Source: Funneliformis mosseae (Eukaryota; Glomeromycota; Glomeromycetes; Glomerales; Glomeraceae). Taken from it: DNA of 37,082 nucleotides. How positions within the stretch are numbered: the first letter of the stretch is position 1; every line of letters begins with the position of its first letter. Of this stretch, positions 23,476 through 34,865 are shown piece after piece. The notes beneath the pieces are model-generated. The model was not told where the DNA came from, searched no databases, and saw nothing but the letters and a program-made list of their open reading frames with translations. The stretch lies in assembly GCA_910592005.1 (NCBI GenBank), contig CAJVPP010000297.1, forward strand, positions 1 through 37,082. The letters are read 5' to 3'. A program made the position numbers and the translations under genes.

Positions 23476-25175
23476 ATGAGTGAAGAAATTTTATCTTTTT
23501 AAATTCTAATGATATAGATGATATACTTTCAAGTTATTATACTGAATCATTAATTAAAATTAATATAAAAAAAAGAGAAGGTCGAAAATTTATAGAAGTT
23601 TGGAAATATATTAAATGCAAAAAGCAAAAAAGTTCTGGTAATTATGAAGGAACTTGCATTTATTGTAATCAATTTTAAATTGTAGCTAAACCTTTAAACT
23701 TAAAAATACATTTAGCTAAAGATTGTTTAATATATCCAGAAGAAATATCTTGAATTTTTATAAATGAATTAGCAAAAAATAAAATATAAGATAATGAAAA
23801 AACTAAAAAAATACAATGTAAAATTGACTCAAGCATTCAAATAACACTTAATTTTGAAAAAATTAGACTTAGTGAATCTAGAATTAGAGAAATTAATAGC
23901 ATTTTATTAAAAACATTTATATGTTGTAATATAGCATTTAATATTGTAGAAAATTTTTTTTTTTTATTGAATTACTTAAAGCATTATGTGCTGAATATAA
24001 TCTACCATCAAGATAAAAATTAGCTACAGAATTATTAGAAAAAGAAGTAATTCAGATAAATCTAAAAATAAAAAAGGTTTTAAATAATACATTAAATTTA
24101 ACATTAGTTATTGATAGATGGATATCGCCAATTGGACGATCATTTTAAAATTTTGTAATATTGACATCAAATAGACAAGAATATTTATATAAGATATAAG
24201 ATTTATCTGAAGAAAAATATATAGTAAACTTTTTAGCAGAAGAAATATTGAAAGTAATTAATTCAATTGAAATTAAAAAATTTGCTGCTATAATTACTGA
24301 TAATAGACCAAATATAACTGTAGCACATAATTTGATTACCAATCAATTTCCAAAAATTTTTAATGTTAAATGCATTACGTATTATTTCAATTTAATAATT
24401 CATAATTTTTTAAATCATAATTTTGCTAATAAAACAATTAAATATTGTAATATAGTAATTAAATTTTTAAAATCACACATTAGTAATGATTTAATTAACA
24501 AATTAATTATAAAATATCAAATAACTGGAGGTGAATTAAAGACATTTATTAAAACAAAATGGATATCAGTTGCTGAATGTACAAATTCAATATTATGTTT
24601 AAAAAAATGTCTTATAAATAATACAGTTTAAATATATATATTGTTTAATTTTTTAATTTTTATTTAATTATTATTTTTTTATAATAGATTTATAAAATAA
24701 TTCAAGTGAAATTAGTGATATTGTTAAAAATAATCAATAAAAAGGTTTTTTAACGATGTTGAAACCTTAAATAATATTTTAATACTAATTAAAAATGCTA
24801 TTTTAAATATTGAAAGTAAAAATACCAATCTTGCTGATTCTTATATTCAGTTATTAAAGATTGGTATTGCGATAAACAATATATCAAATTTTGATTAAAG
24901 TGGTTTTAAAAATCATTGTATTAAAAAATTTAATATCAGGTTAGTTATTATTAAAATATATTTAACAATATATAATTAAAAAATTAATTTATTTTTTTAT
25001 TGTTAGATTTGAAAAGTTTAATAATGACAAAATATTTATGTAAGATTTATGTTACATTTACAGTATAAAGGTAAAAATTATAAAATTATTATATTATTTA
25101 TTTAAAAAATATTAAAATTATTTTTTATAAATTAGGAAAAGGAATTCCTAATTCTCGAGTTAATAAATTTTTAAT
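23476..25175 (+). pseudogene. hAT transposase, N-terminal and core part
   Basis: ATG at 23476 (MSEEILSF, then a frameshift). A BED zinc finger follows: EVWKYIKCKKQKSSGNYEG, CIYCNQF and LKIHLAKDC. The core at about 23960-24620 reads VIDRWISPIGRSF, VILTSNRQEYLY, AAIITDNRPN, CITYYFNL and GGELKTFIKTKWISV. The D of DRW and the D of TDN occupy catalytic positions, while the usual CITHCFNL has become CITYYFNL. Further parts at 24720-24940 (SKNTNLADSYIQLLKIGIAI) and 25140-25175 (GKGIPNSRVNKF) complete the domain order. The reading frame is cut at 25178 by the pogo element. Confidence 0.8.
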
Positions 25176-25349
25176 TACCGTATTTTACCAAAAATAAGCA
25201 TATCCAAAAATAAGCATAAACAAATTTATCCAGGATCTGAAAATAAGCACATTTGTAAATTTTATTGTAAAAATTTAACCAAATATATTTTAAATGTGAA
25301 ATAATTTTACAAAAAATAAGCTATTATAATTTGTTAAAAGTATTATCGT

Positions 25350-27358
25350 TAAAAACTTTCATTATCAGTTTCACTTATTATCAATTCCTTAACCTTTGAT
25401 TCTATTATATTGATTTCTAATTCTGTTTTTTCATCGATTTCTGATCTATCAGTCTCAATTTCTGATTTCTCCCCATCTACATCAGAATTTACTGGTGAAT
25501 CTGTTATACAACACTTCTTAAAGAGATTCAATAATAATTTTATTAGAAATTTTTTCCTATGATCGCTTAACCCAACTACATAATCACTTATTTTAACACA
25601 CTAAAGGTTTCCGTTAGCAGTATTTCTAGCACTACTACTTGCTATCTATAGATGTCACTCTTTTTAGAGGTTATCCTTAAATAGCTTGTTGATTGTAATA
25701 TCAAGAGGCTGGCAGATACTTGTTAATCTACCAGGAATCATCGCTAAATAAACGTTACTTTTGTAAAACTTATTTTTGACTAATTCTTCTAGATGACTTT
25801 TGAATGAGTCATATACTAATATTGTTAGATCCTTAAATCTATTATCATTAAAGTAATTAATGTAATCCTTTATCAAGTTAACATCTATCCATTCATTCTT
25901 CTGAAACTAAACTATTACACCAGAAAGAATTTTTTCTTTTTCATCATGTGTTAATCTCTTTTCTTTAAATATGCAAATAGGAAGTAATTTTGTCCTATCT
26001 TATTAAGTAGATTTAAATTTAATAAAATTAAAAACTACAAAATTTGCAGAAACTACTAAAATATATAAACAAAGACAAAATTTCAAAAACTTACCAGCAG
26101 CACATTGATACCATATGAAGTCAATCTTACTGTACACAAAGATTGATGAATGATTAATTTTATTAACATTATTAGCATTTTTAATTTAGTTAACATTTTT
26201 ATTTTATTTATTTTATTCTTATATTTTATTATTATTATTTAGTATATTAGTATTATCGTTAAATTATAATTTATCTTTTATATTTATCTTAGCATTATAA
26301 AATAGTTTAGCGTTAGATAGTAAATTCTTATAATTGTATTTTTGTATAAATAGGATAGAAACTTGTCCTTGTAAAAGGGCAAAGATAACAGTGTAAACTC
26401 AATAGTTCGAGTTTAAGACTTAGAATTCAAGGTTAAGGATTGCTAAGGATACAAAATCTCTATAATAAAGGAATCTCTTTCTAAACTATACATATTAAAA
26501 ATCCTTCAACGTGTCAATTATGTTTATTGTGTTTACAAATTGTTAAAGTTATTTACTCGTCTAAAAGTATAAATCTAAGGTTGATTATGATAGGACTTAT
26601 TTCACAGTAACTTAGTAGTTTCTCGTACGTTACTCCCTATTATTAAGTCATAGTTACCCTAAGTTTGACGGACTGAGCATAGGGCTAACAACATGTAAGA
26701 ACAACTGTAAATCAATTTTTTTCATTTCTAGTTTTATAAATATATACTTTTTTCATCTTTTTGATTAACTGTAAAATTACCTGCTATATTAAACCAAACA
26801 GATGTTTCATTCATGTTATAAATATCACACATTTCAAAAGACTTTTCTATTTTAAATTCAGTGACAAATCTATTAAAATTCTTTAACAATTCTTTAGTAT
26901 GTTCTAAGAGTTTCTGAGATATTTTCATGTATCAATATAATACTAGCCCATATCTTTTCAAAAATTTATGTAACCAGTTAAGTGATGTTTTAAATTATTT
27001 ATTGAATTATAAATGGTTGATTCACTTAAAATTTTCTTCATTTTATTTTGTATCATTAAGTAATTTACAGCTAATCCTTACTTCTGTTGTCCAATAATCC
27101 AATTATATAAAGATTTTTCAGTTTTGGGATATAAAACCTTTTGATCAGAACCAATTTTCTTTTTATTACTATTTGTCTTAGTTGTTCAAGACTTGCTTGC
27201 TCTAACCCAACATCTGATCATATTAATATTAAGATTAAAGTGATTTGCCGCTATATGTCTATCATGTTGTTCTGCATAATTAATAACTTCCTTTTTCTTT
27301 TCAATAGAATATAAAATTCGTCTAACCTTTCTAATAACTCTTTATGTTTTTGTAGCAT
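25350..27358 (-). pseudogene. pogo-type (CENP-B/DDE) transposase, interrupted
   Basis: Minus strand, from ATG at 27358 (MLQKHKELLERLDEFY, then a frameshift). The N-terminal helix-turn-helix part reads EVINYAEQHDRHIAANHF and MIRCWVRASK. The catalytic core begins in CDIYNMNETSVWFNIAGNF (about 26840-26770) and NEKN-FTVVLTC, which runs into the solo LTR. After the LTR come LPICIFKEKRLTHDEKEK, GVIV-stop-FQKNEW (Trp codon now TAG), LVYDSFKSHLEELVKNKF and IPGRLTSICQPLDITINK. The tail is acidic (about 25530-25350). Stops and frameshifts make it non-functional. Confidence 0.85.
26106..26690 (+). mobile_element. Solo LTR inserted in the pogo transposase
   Basis: 585 bases running TGATACC to GGGCTAACA (TG to CA), with ACAT on both sides (26102-26105 and 26691-26694), a 4-bp or slightly longer target duplication. 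It carries a TATA-like promoter (TTTTTGTATAAATAGGATAG near 26340-26359) and AATAAAGGAATC, as in the LTR near 18300-18852. On the minus strand the pogo frame reads FTVVLTC before the insertion and resumes with AAG after it, matching the homologous order LTCAADG. That supports the borders. Confidence 0.7.
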
Positions 27359-27518
27359 TTTTTTTAACAAGTTTAAAATAGGTTTCACATTTTATTAACT
27401 AAGATAATATGATGATTATCAGATAAGATTACGCGTAACTTTATATAAATCATGTGAATTACTTAAAAATAAGCATCTTTATAATAAAAGGTATGCTTAT
27501 TTTCAGTAAAATATGGTA

Positions 27519-28194
27519 AAGTAAGAAATTATTAGAAGAGTATAAGTAATAAAAAGCTAGAATATCAAAAATTAGTATCACAATTACATTTTTATATTTT
27601 ATAAAAGCATCTTTATAATGCATCCTATTTACCAGGCAATGATACCTCTTTAAAATAGTGGAATACTTATTTTACAAATTTGAGACAATTACAAGATTTA
27701 GCAATTCAATTATTCTCTATTACTCCAAATGCAGCTGCTTGTAAATGAGTTTGATCTTCTGTTAAATAGATTTATGGAAAGAGACAAACTTGTCTTAATT
27801 TTAGTATAATAGAATCTTTAACTAAAATATATCAATATTATATTACAAATGCAAGACAAGAATTATATTATAATATTGTAGAAAAAGATACAGATGAAAT
27901 AGTACAAATGGTTGAAAATTCATTAATCAAAAGTTATGAAGAAAAGGAAATAAGTGATGATGAAGCTCAAGTATTATCCAAATTAATGAACCTGCGATAG
28001 TTGATAATTGTAATATAATTAAAAAATTAAATATAATGTTAGAATTTAATTTGGAACTGATAGTTATTATAGATTATGTTGATGTTTTACATTATGAAAA
28101 AGATCAGGTTATTTCTGATAACAAAGATTAGGAAGAATTTAATATAGAAGATATTGTATGTGATATTTATTTTGAAAAAAATATATATACGTGA
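27519..28194 (+). pseudogene. hAT transposase, C-terminal dimerisation part
   Basis: It resumes the hAT frame after the pogo element: KLVSQLHFYIL, YLPGNDTSLK-stop-WNTYF, LQDLAIQLFSITPNAAACK and SSVK-stop-IYGKRQTCLNF, then ESLTKIYQYYITNARQEL and an acidic tail ending at TGA 28192-28194. This is the hAT C-terminal dimerisation (hATC) motif order. The usual ACER has become ACK followed by stop, consistent with transitions. Confidence 0.8.
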
Positions 28195-28199
28195 AACTT

Positions 28200-29168
28200 T
28201 TTTTATTTCATTTTTTTTGGATATAAATAAATATCTTTGTTTATTTTTTTTTTATATAAAGTATCTTTCTTAGTTGGGTAAATAGGTGGAAAAGGTAGTA
28301 TAAAGGTAGTTAAAAAATAAATTTTTAGCAATTTTAAATACTTTTTCTTTAATAAAAAACATTTGATTTTTCTTTAATTATCAAATTAAAATATTTATTT
28401 GAAAATTAATATTAATATTAATATTAATATTGAATATAAAAACAACTTGCATAGTTACTGTATATAACTAACTGAATTTATATCTATTCTTTTTTTTTAA
28501 AAAATAGTTATAACTAATACTATATAAAGTAGAATTACTTGATACTAATAATTATATAATATGAATTGTATATAGTAAAGATTCGTATAAGTTCAAATTT
28601 TAAAGTTCAGCCTAAACTTTAAACTAAGAATTAAAATATCAGTCTAAGTTAAATTTATATATTAAAATGCCAGCATGGCCTGGTTTAAACTTAATTATAA
28701 TTATTGGCAATACAAAATTTAATAATTTAATCATTTTATTTTTATTTAACAAATTACAAAAAAAACAATATATATATTTTTTTTTTACAATTTTTTAACA
28801 AATTATTATTATAATAAATAAATAAAATAATTAATAAAGAGTATTATATAATACTAAAATAATACTACCTGTTTATAAGTAATATGAAATAGATTAGCAA
28901 TAATAAAATATTTTATTATACAGTCAGTAGCAGCTAAATTTTGATTAAATAATGATTTTTGTCAAAATTATAAAAAAATCTAAGCTGATACCTTAAACTC
29001 AAATCCAGCCTAAAAAAATTCTAAACTCATATTTATCAGTATATATTTGACTTAAAACTCAAGTCTGAATTGGATTTCTACATTAGATTCAGTCTGTTGC
29101 AGCCTTCTAATATATAATATTACTAATTATAAGAAATTTGATATTTACATTTTTTTATTAGCTAATTC
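28200..29168. repeat. AT-rich stretch with a probable decayed inverted-repeat element
   Basis: At about 28590-29110 the sequence is made of AAACTCAA, AGCCTAAA and GTCTAAGTT words and their complements, resembling the style of the elements at 971-1525 and 9422-10052. Clear termini and target duplication are missing. The remainder is A/T-rich, including an ATTAAT repeat near 28408-28432. Confidence 0.3.
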
Positions 29169-29297
29169 TAAAGATAGACATTATAATTAAAAAAATTATG
29201 CAATTAAGTTGCAACTTGTGATACAATTAAATTTTTTTATAATGCAATTAAGTTGTAACTTAATTAAATTTGAAAATAATTATAGGGATCATCTTTA
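29169..29297. mobile_element. hAT-type MITE, 129 bp, with 8-bp target duplication
   Basis: It starts TAAAGATAG, ends ATCATCTTTA, and is flanked on both sides by GCTAATTC (29161-29168 and 29298-29305). The inside carries CAATTAAGTTGCAACTT twice in diverged form. It is the same family as 34736-34865. The 8-bp duplication and the TAAAG terminus fit the hAT class and the larger hAT at 23020. Confidence 0.8.
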
Positions 29298-29385
29298 GCT
29301 AATTCTAATTTCTTTTTTTTTTTACTTATTTTCTCTTTATTTTAATTTACCTTTTTAAATATTAATTCATTTTTAACTCATTTTA

Positions 29386-29978
29386 TATTATTCTTTTAAT
29401 AGTATTATAAATACATTAGCCTGCAATTTTATTTAATAAATAAAATTTATTTTTAATTATTTATTAAAAAATTAATACTTTTATAATAAATTTTCTAATT
29501 AAAATAAAAAAAAAAAGTAATTAACTAGCAATCTTTTAAAGATTAATATTTAATAAATTATTATTAAAAAAGATTAATTTTTAAACTTATATATTTTGTT
29601 ATCTATTAATCTTAATTAAAGATAGCACTGCAACTAGTTGCAACTGATGACAAATAAGTATTACATAGTTGCAACTAGTTGCAGCGCTATCTTTAATCTT
29701 AATATTACTATTTAATAGATTTTAAGATAATGAATATAATAAACTAGATAAATATTTTTGTGATTATTAGATAATAAATTATTTTTAAAACTTAAAAACT
29801 TAAAAAATTAAAAAATTAATATATATTAATAATTATTAATTTTAAAAATTTAAAAATATTACTATTAAATATATCATAATATGATAAATCTAATAAATTT
29901 TATTCATTATTTTATAATTATTAGATATTAAGTTATTATATATTTTAAAAAAATTTTATACTTATCATTTAAGAAATA
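29386..29978 (+). repeat. Dispersed repeat, copy B (contains a MITE)
   Basis: Collinear with 11449-11975, but split by the 79-bp element at 29617-29695 at the position that reads ATCTTAAA in copy A. Diverged and non-coding. Confidence 0.6.
29617..29695. mobile_element. Miniature hAT-type hairpin element, 79 bp, exact 8-bp target duplication
   Basis: Its 29-base terminal inverted repeats differ by one base: both begin TAAAGATAGC and include TGCAACTAGTTGCAACT. They enclose a 21-base loop. ATCTTAAT flanks both sides (29609-29616 and 29696-29703). The AGTTGCAAC words are those of the hAT subterminal array at 23020-23412. Confidence 0.85.
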
Positions 29979-30580
29979 ATGTTTTATTTAAAATTTTATA
30001 TTTTATTTTTATTAAAATTAATGATTTTTAATTTAAAATAAAATTTTAATTAACTATCATATCTTTTTATTATATAATATCCTTTTACTATAAGAGTACT
30101 TATTTTGAATGCTTTATTTAAATATGATATTTTATTTAATAATATAATATTAAATTATTTCTAAAATTTTAATAATATATTATATAATTTATATAATATA
30201 ATAGCAAAATAAATTTTCTTATAAAATTATTATATGTCTCATATTTTTATTTTTTTATATTTTTGTATTAAAAATCTATCAAAAAAATAAAAAATAAGTG
30301 TTTACAAAAAACTTTACTAAAATTAAATACAGTTTATATTTTATTAATCAAAAAATAAATTAATACTTATACTAAGCAATATAGAAAAAATAATACTAAA
30401 TTTAATAATAATATAATTAGTTATTAGATTAAAAAAATATAAGTTAAATAATAAAGATAAAATTACATATTTTACAGATTGATTTATCAATAAATATTTT
30501 ATTTTAAAGCAAAAAAAAAACTTTATATTTAAATTATTAAATAAAAAAATAAGGGCTAGTTATACTTATAAAACTATATA
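29979..30580. other. AT-rich stretch without a gene
   Basis: Almost only A and T; no reading frame, inverted-repeat border or RNA gene could be supported. Confidence 0.6.
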
Positions 30581-32114
30581 TCATATTTCTCTAAAAATAA
30601 GTAATCCTTAAAAATAAATAATCTTAAATTAACTTAATATTTAAAAATAAGCATTTAATTAAAATTAAATAAATATATTATAAAATTATATATATAAAAA
30701 CTTTTAATTTTAAAAATTTTATTTTAATATTTTAATATACAAATTATATTAAATGTAACCTTTAATATTATCTTTAATATTATTAACAATATTATCATTA
30801 TTATCAATTTTATCATCATAATTAATATCACTTTTATCAATAATTTGTAAATTAAAATTCAAATTAATTGATATTTCACAAATTTTAAAGGATTTTATTA
30901 GAAATTCTTTCTTAAGATATTTTAATTCATAAACATATATCACTAAATTTAATTTATTAAAGATTTTTCTTAGCAGTTTTTCTAATATTACCATTAACTA
31001 TTCAAATATATTATTCTTTATAAGGATTATGCTTAAATGATTATTTATTATAATATCAAATAGTTGATAAATATTAATCAACTACTCAAAATTACTATAA
31101 AATTAAAGCCAAATTTATAAAACTTTTTACTAATTCTTTTAAATTATTTTTAAAAGAATAATGTACAAGTAATTACTAGATTTTCTTGAAACCTATTTTT
31201 ATTCTTATATCATTAAAATAATCTATATATTTTACTGTTAAATTAAAGTCTATTCAATTATTTTTATAGAATCAAACAACAATATTAGAAGAAAGTTATT
31301 CTATATAATAATTATTTTTCTTTAAAAATACATATTAAAAGAAGATTGATTCTATTTATAATAGAATTAATAGTACTAATAAGTAAATTTCAATTTATAA
31401 AAAAAGAAAAGCTTACTTATAATATATATAAGTATATTTATAAACCTATTTTTTTCATTTTTTATTGCATAAATATAGACAGTATTTTACTCTTTAAATT
31501 GATGGTAAATTTACTAGTCATATCAAACAAACAGATATTTTATTTATATTATAAATATTCTTTAATTTAAATGACTATTTAATTTTTAAATTAGTAATAA
31601 ATTTGTGAAACTTTTTTAATAACTCTTAGTTTAATTAGAAAACTTTTAAGATTTTCTAATTTGTTTTTACAATATCAACCTATTTTTTTTATAAAAATTG
31701 TTAATAAATAGTAAGATATTTTAAAATTTGACTTATTATAAAGAATTATCATATTTAGTTTATTTAAAATTTTAGCATTTTACCTTATATTATTGTATAG
31801 ATAACTATGAGATCTTATTTTCTTTTATTTATAATCTATTTATAAATTCTCTTTTTACTTTCAAAATAAAAAGCTCTTTATTTAAAAAAAGTTTTTTATT
31901 TTTTTATTTTTTTTTAATTATCTAATTTAAACTTGTAGCTATCTAATATCTTACTATACTACAATTAGTGTTAAATTACTTTACTGTCTTAATGTATTTA
32001 TGTTTTTTTACATAAATAATAATTTATATTTTCTGTTTGATAGAATATTAAGTTTATGTTTATTTATTAACATTATAACCTTATATTTAATAATTCTTTT
32101 TTTGTAAAATATGG
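30581..32114 (-). mobile_element. pogo-type DNA transposon 2, degenerate
   Basis: The left end TATCATATTTCTC is followed by TAAAAATAAG, and the right end is TTTTGTAAAATATGG. Both are flanked by TA (30579-30580 and 32115-32116) and match the pogo termini at 25178 and 27516. The minus-strand transposase survives in fragments: WIDFNLTVKYIDYFND-like (about 31240), SFKNNLKELVK (about 31150), IYQLFDIIINN (about 31060) and LKKEFLIKSFKICEIS (about 30915-30860), ending in an Asp/Asn-rich tail. The N-terminal half is not recognisable. Confidence 0.65.
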
Positions 32115-32357
32115 TATTTGTACTTAACTAAATAAAAATTTTTTCACAATTTACATAATACTGATAATTAATATAATTAATAATCACAGAATTTGTCAAT
32201 AAAAATTGGCAGAATTTTTAGTTTATTAGGTAATTTAATTAAAATTTCTAAAAACAAACAATTAAAATATTTAATATTTTGAAAAAATCAGATATTATTA
32301 TTCTTTATAATAGTTTTATAAAATATTATCTTATTGATTAATTAATTTTAATAAATA

Positions 32358-34079
32358 CTATATTTTTTCAAAATTAAGCAACCTTTTTTTATTATAGAAT
32401 TGTTTAATTTGGATACTTTTTCTTTCGTAGAAAATGAAAATGATAAAATTTGCATATTTATTGTAAATGTTTCATACATGATAAATATTTCATCATTACA
32501 TTATGCAAAATAATCATCTGTATAATATAATACAATATTATAATTAATTAATTACATGCGATCAATCACAAACTTATTTTTAAACTTATTTTAAAACTTA
32601 ATATGTCATCACAAAAGCAAAAAAAAACAAATATCTATTAATAAAAAAAAATCTCAAATAAAGTCACAATTCATATTCTATTGAATAAAAAAGACAAGTT
32701 GTCACTTATGTTAAGAAAATGGAATAATTAGAATGGTAAATACTTTGAACTTAATAAAAGTATAGTTAGTCACTAGGTTAATTCAAATGAAAAATAGTTT
32801 AAAAAACCAAACTAAAACTGCAAATGAATAGGTTTTGGCCAAAAAAACTTTTACTTAGAAGCTGAAAAAACTATACAATTAGATTATTGAGTAAAGAAAA
32901 CAGGATTTAGACATTACATATGCTATCACATGAATTAAGATGCTGAATTTTTAAAACCTACTATGATAAGTCTTTATGGATATTTAATAAATGAATTTAA
33001 AAAATCAATCTATTAGATGTTTATATTTATAAAAAGATTTAATCTATCTTAGTAGCATTAAATTAAAGTTTCATAAAAGCTTTTATTACAAACTGCTAAA
33101 TTATTAGAAAATTTTCATCAGTTTATCATCAACCTTAGAACTGAAAAATCATTTGTTATCTAACATAATAAATATAGATAAAACTCCTGTCTGATTTGAC
33201 ATGACAAAAAACTTTACAATTGATATTATAGGCAAAAAAACAATTTATATTCATAGTTCTAGCAATAAAAAGAATTGATTCATGATTGTCTTAACATGTG
33301 TTACAGATAAAATTCCATTTAATAGTTTTTTCTTTTAGCTTTACTTTTATCTAATTTTTATCCTATAGATAGTATAAAATTTATGCTAATTTTCATCTTT
33401 AAAGGTAAATTACTACTACATAGTGAACAGATTCTATTTAATATCATTGTTTGATTTCAAAAGAACAGATAAATAGATACTGATTTAATGATTGATTTAG
33501 CAGTTATTTTTAGTAGTTTAACTAGCATATATCAACTACTTAATGTAACAATTAATAAGTCATTTAAAGACAATCTTTATAAGAAATAGTATATTTGGAT
33601 AGCAGAAGGTGGTACAGGAGTGACCACATCAGGAAACTTTCACTGTATTAAATTATTTGATATTTGTGAATAGGTTAAATATACTTGAAAAAGAATTCTA
33701 GACTAAATAGTTATAGAGTCTTTTAAGAATTATAAGATTTTGACTTCTTTAAGCATATCATATGATAATAATAAAGATTTAGTGATAATATCATTAATGG
33801 TGATTATGGTAATAATGGTGATGATGATAATGATAATAGTAATAGTTATAATGATGATAGTGATAATAATGCTAGCAATGATAATAAATAGAATAATAAT
33901 AATATTACTTTTTACTGTACTTTAGACTAATTAATATTTCATAATAAAAATACATTATTAAAAATTTATATTTAATTATTATGTTTAATTACAGGAATTT
34001 ATAAATTGCTTATTTTCAGATCTATACTAATTGAAGAGTTGCTTATTTTCAGAAGTTGTTTAATTTCAGAATGATACGG
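32358..34079 (+). mobile_element. pogo-type DNA transposon 3, degenerate
   Basis: The left end CTATATTTTTTCAAAATTAAGC and the complement of the right end CCGTATCATTCTGAAATTAA are related. Both are flanked by TA (32356-32357 and 34080-34081). Near the right end GCTTATTTTCAGA is repeated. It is in the opposite orientation to element 2, only 243 bases away. Confidence 0.7.
32603..33930 (+). pseudogene. pogo-type transposase of element 3
   Basis: It opens MSSQKQKKTN at 32603, then many stops. Recognisable pieces in order: LLENFHQFI; KTP-V-stop-FDMTKNFTIDIIGKK (about 33180-33240); IYIHSSSNKKN and MIVLTCVTD (about 33248-33306); IFKGKLLLHSEQILFN; V-stop-FQKNR-stop-ID (both Trp positions are stops); SLTSIYQLLNVTINKSFKDN; EGGTGVTTSGNFHCIKLFDICE; and an Asp/Asn-rich tail (about 33770-33890). 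The tail is partly read out of frame as a hydrophobic stretch because of a late frameshift. Not functional. Confidence 0.75.
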
Positions 34080-34081
34080 TA

Positions 34082-34735
34082 GATATAAATTATCTTTATA
34101 AAAATATATAAAATCTTTCTAAATATACTAAAGTTTTATTAAAAAATTTTAACAATTTATTATTAACCTTAAATTGTAAAATCTTTTAAATTATATAATG
34201 TTTTTAATATAAATAAACTTATATTTTTAACGTAGCTAAAAATTTTATTATAATTTAAAAGGTAATAAAATAGTTTATATTAATAGGATAAATAATAAAA
34301 AATTATTTATGTAACTTTAGTATATATTATAAGTAAATTTATTATAATTCAAATAAAATTAAAGTTATAATTTTTTATTTAGAAATTTTTAAATTCTATC
34401 TTTTTTATATTTAAATAATTAATTTTATATTGTGAATTAATCTAATTTACTTTTAATTTATATTTTTAAGAAAAATAAATACTATATAAAAAATAAAATG
34501 GATAAATAAATGTTAAGTTAATAAAAAAATATATTGATTACCTTATTAATATAAAAAGTAGTAAATTAGTATTCTAAATATAATAGTTTATTATTTTTTA
34601 AGAAATATCTAAAGGTATTAATAAAGAAAAATTTTATGAAAATGAATTTAATCTAATAGTAATACAGAAAGTTTAATTGGTATTTATTAATCTTTTAATA
34701 TTATGATCAACAAACTATTTAAGGATAATTTCTAC
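34082..34735. other. AT-rich stretch without a gene
   Basis: No supported reading frame or inverted-repeat element; short A/T runs only. Confidence 0.55.
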
Positions 34736-34865
34736 TAAAAATGAGTATAGTAATTAAAAAAATAATATAATTAAGTTGTAACTTATGATGCATTTAAATT
34801 TTCTTATGATGCAATTAAGTTGCAACTTAATTAAAATTTGAAAATAATTATGAAAACTATCTTTA
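34736..34865. mobile_element. hAT-type MITE, 130 bp, older copy
   Basis: Same length and inner sequence as 29169-29297 (TAATTAAAAAAAT, GCAATTAAGTTGCAACTTAA, TTTGAAAATAATTAT) and ends CTATCTTTA. Flanks ATTTCTAC and ATCTTTAT agree at five of eight bases, with the three differences all C/T, so the target duplication has probably decayed. Confidence 0.65.

Larger units (their letters stand above)
25178..27516 (-). mobile_element. pogo/Tigger-type DNA transposon 1, with TA target duplication
   Basis: Ends CCGTATTTTACC and (complement) CCATATTTTACT, both continuing with AAAATAAGCATA and flanked by TA (25176-25177 and 27517-27518). Several AAAATAAGCA words repeat near both ends, probably as transposase sites. 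The element sits inside the hAT transposase and is itself interrupted by the solo LTR at 26106-26690; without that LTR it would be about 1.75 kb. Confidence 0.85.
23020..28200 (+). mobile_element. hAT-type DNA transposon, interrupted and dead
   Basis: It begins with TAAAGTTGG directly after the truncated reverse transcriptase; the preceding eight bases AAACTGAC are a candidate target site. A subterminal array of AGTTGCAAC words is followed by a BED-type zinc finger, a hAT transposase core and, beyond the pogo insertion at 25178-27516, the hAT C-terminal dimerisation domain. The right terminus and the second target copy were not found, so the end given is the end of recognisable coding sequence. 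Confidence 0.75.

Noticed and set aside
24145..24342. 65-residue minus-strand open frame
   Set aside because: Antisense of the conserved hAT core (SNRQEYLY to TDNRPN); no independent evidence.
33740..33925. Hydrophobic repeat protein (MVIMVIMVMM)
   Set aside because: It is the wrong-frame reading of the GAT/AAT-rich DNA encoding the acidic tail of the pogo transposase; the neighbouring frame reads Asp/Asn/Ser-rich.
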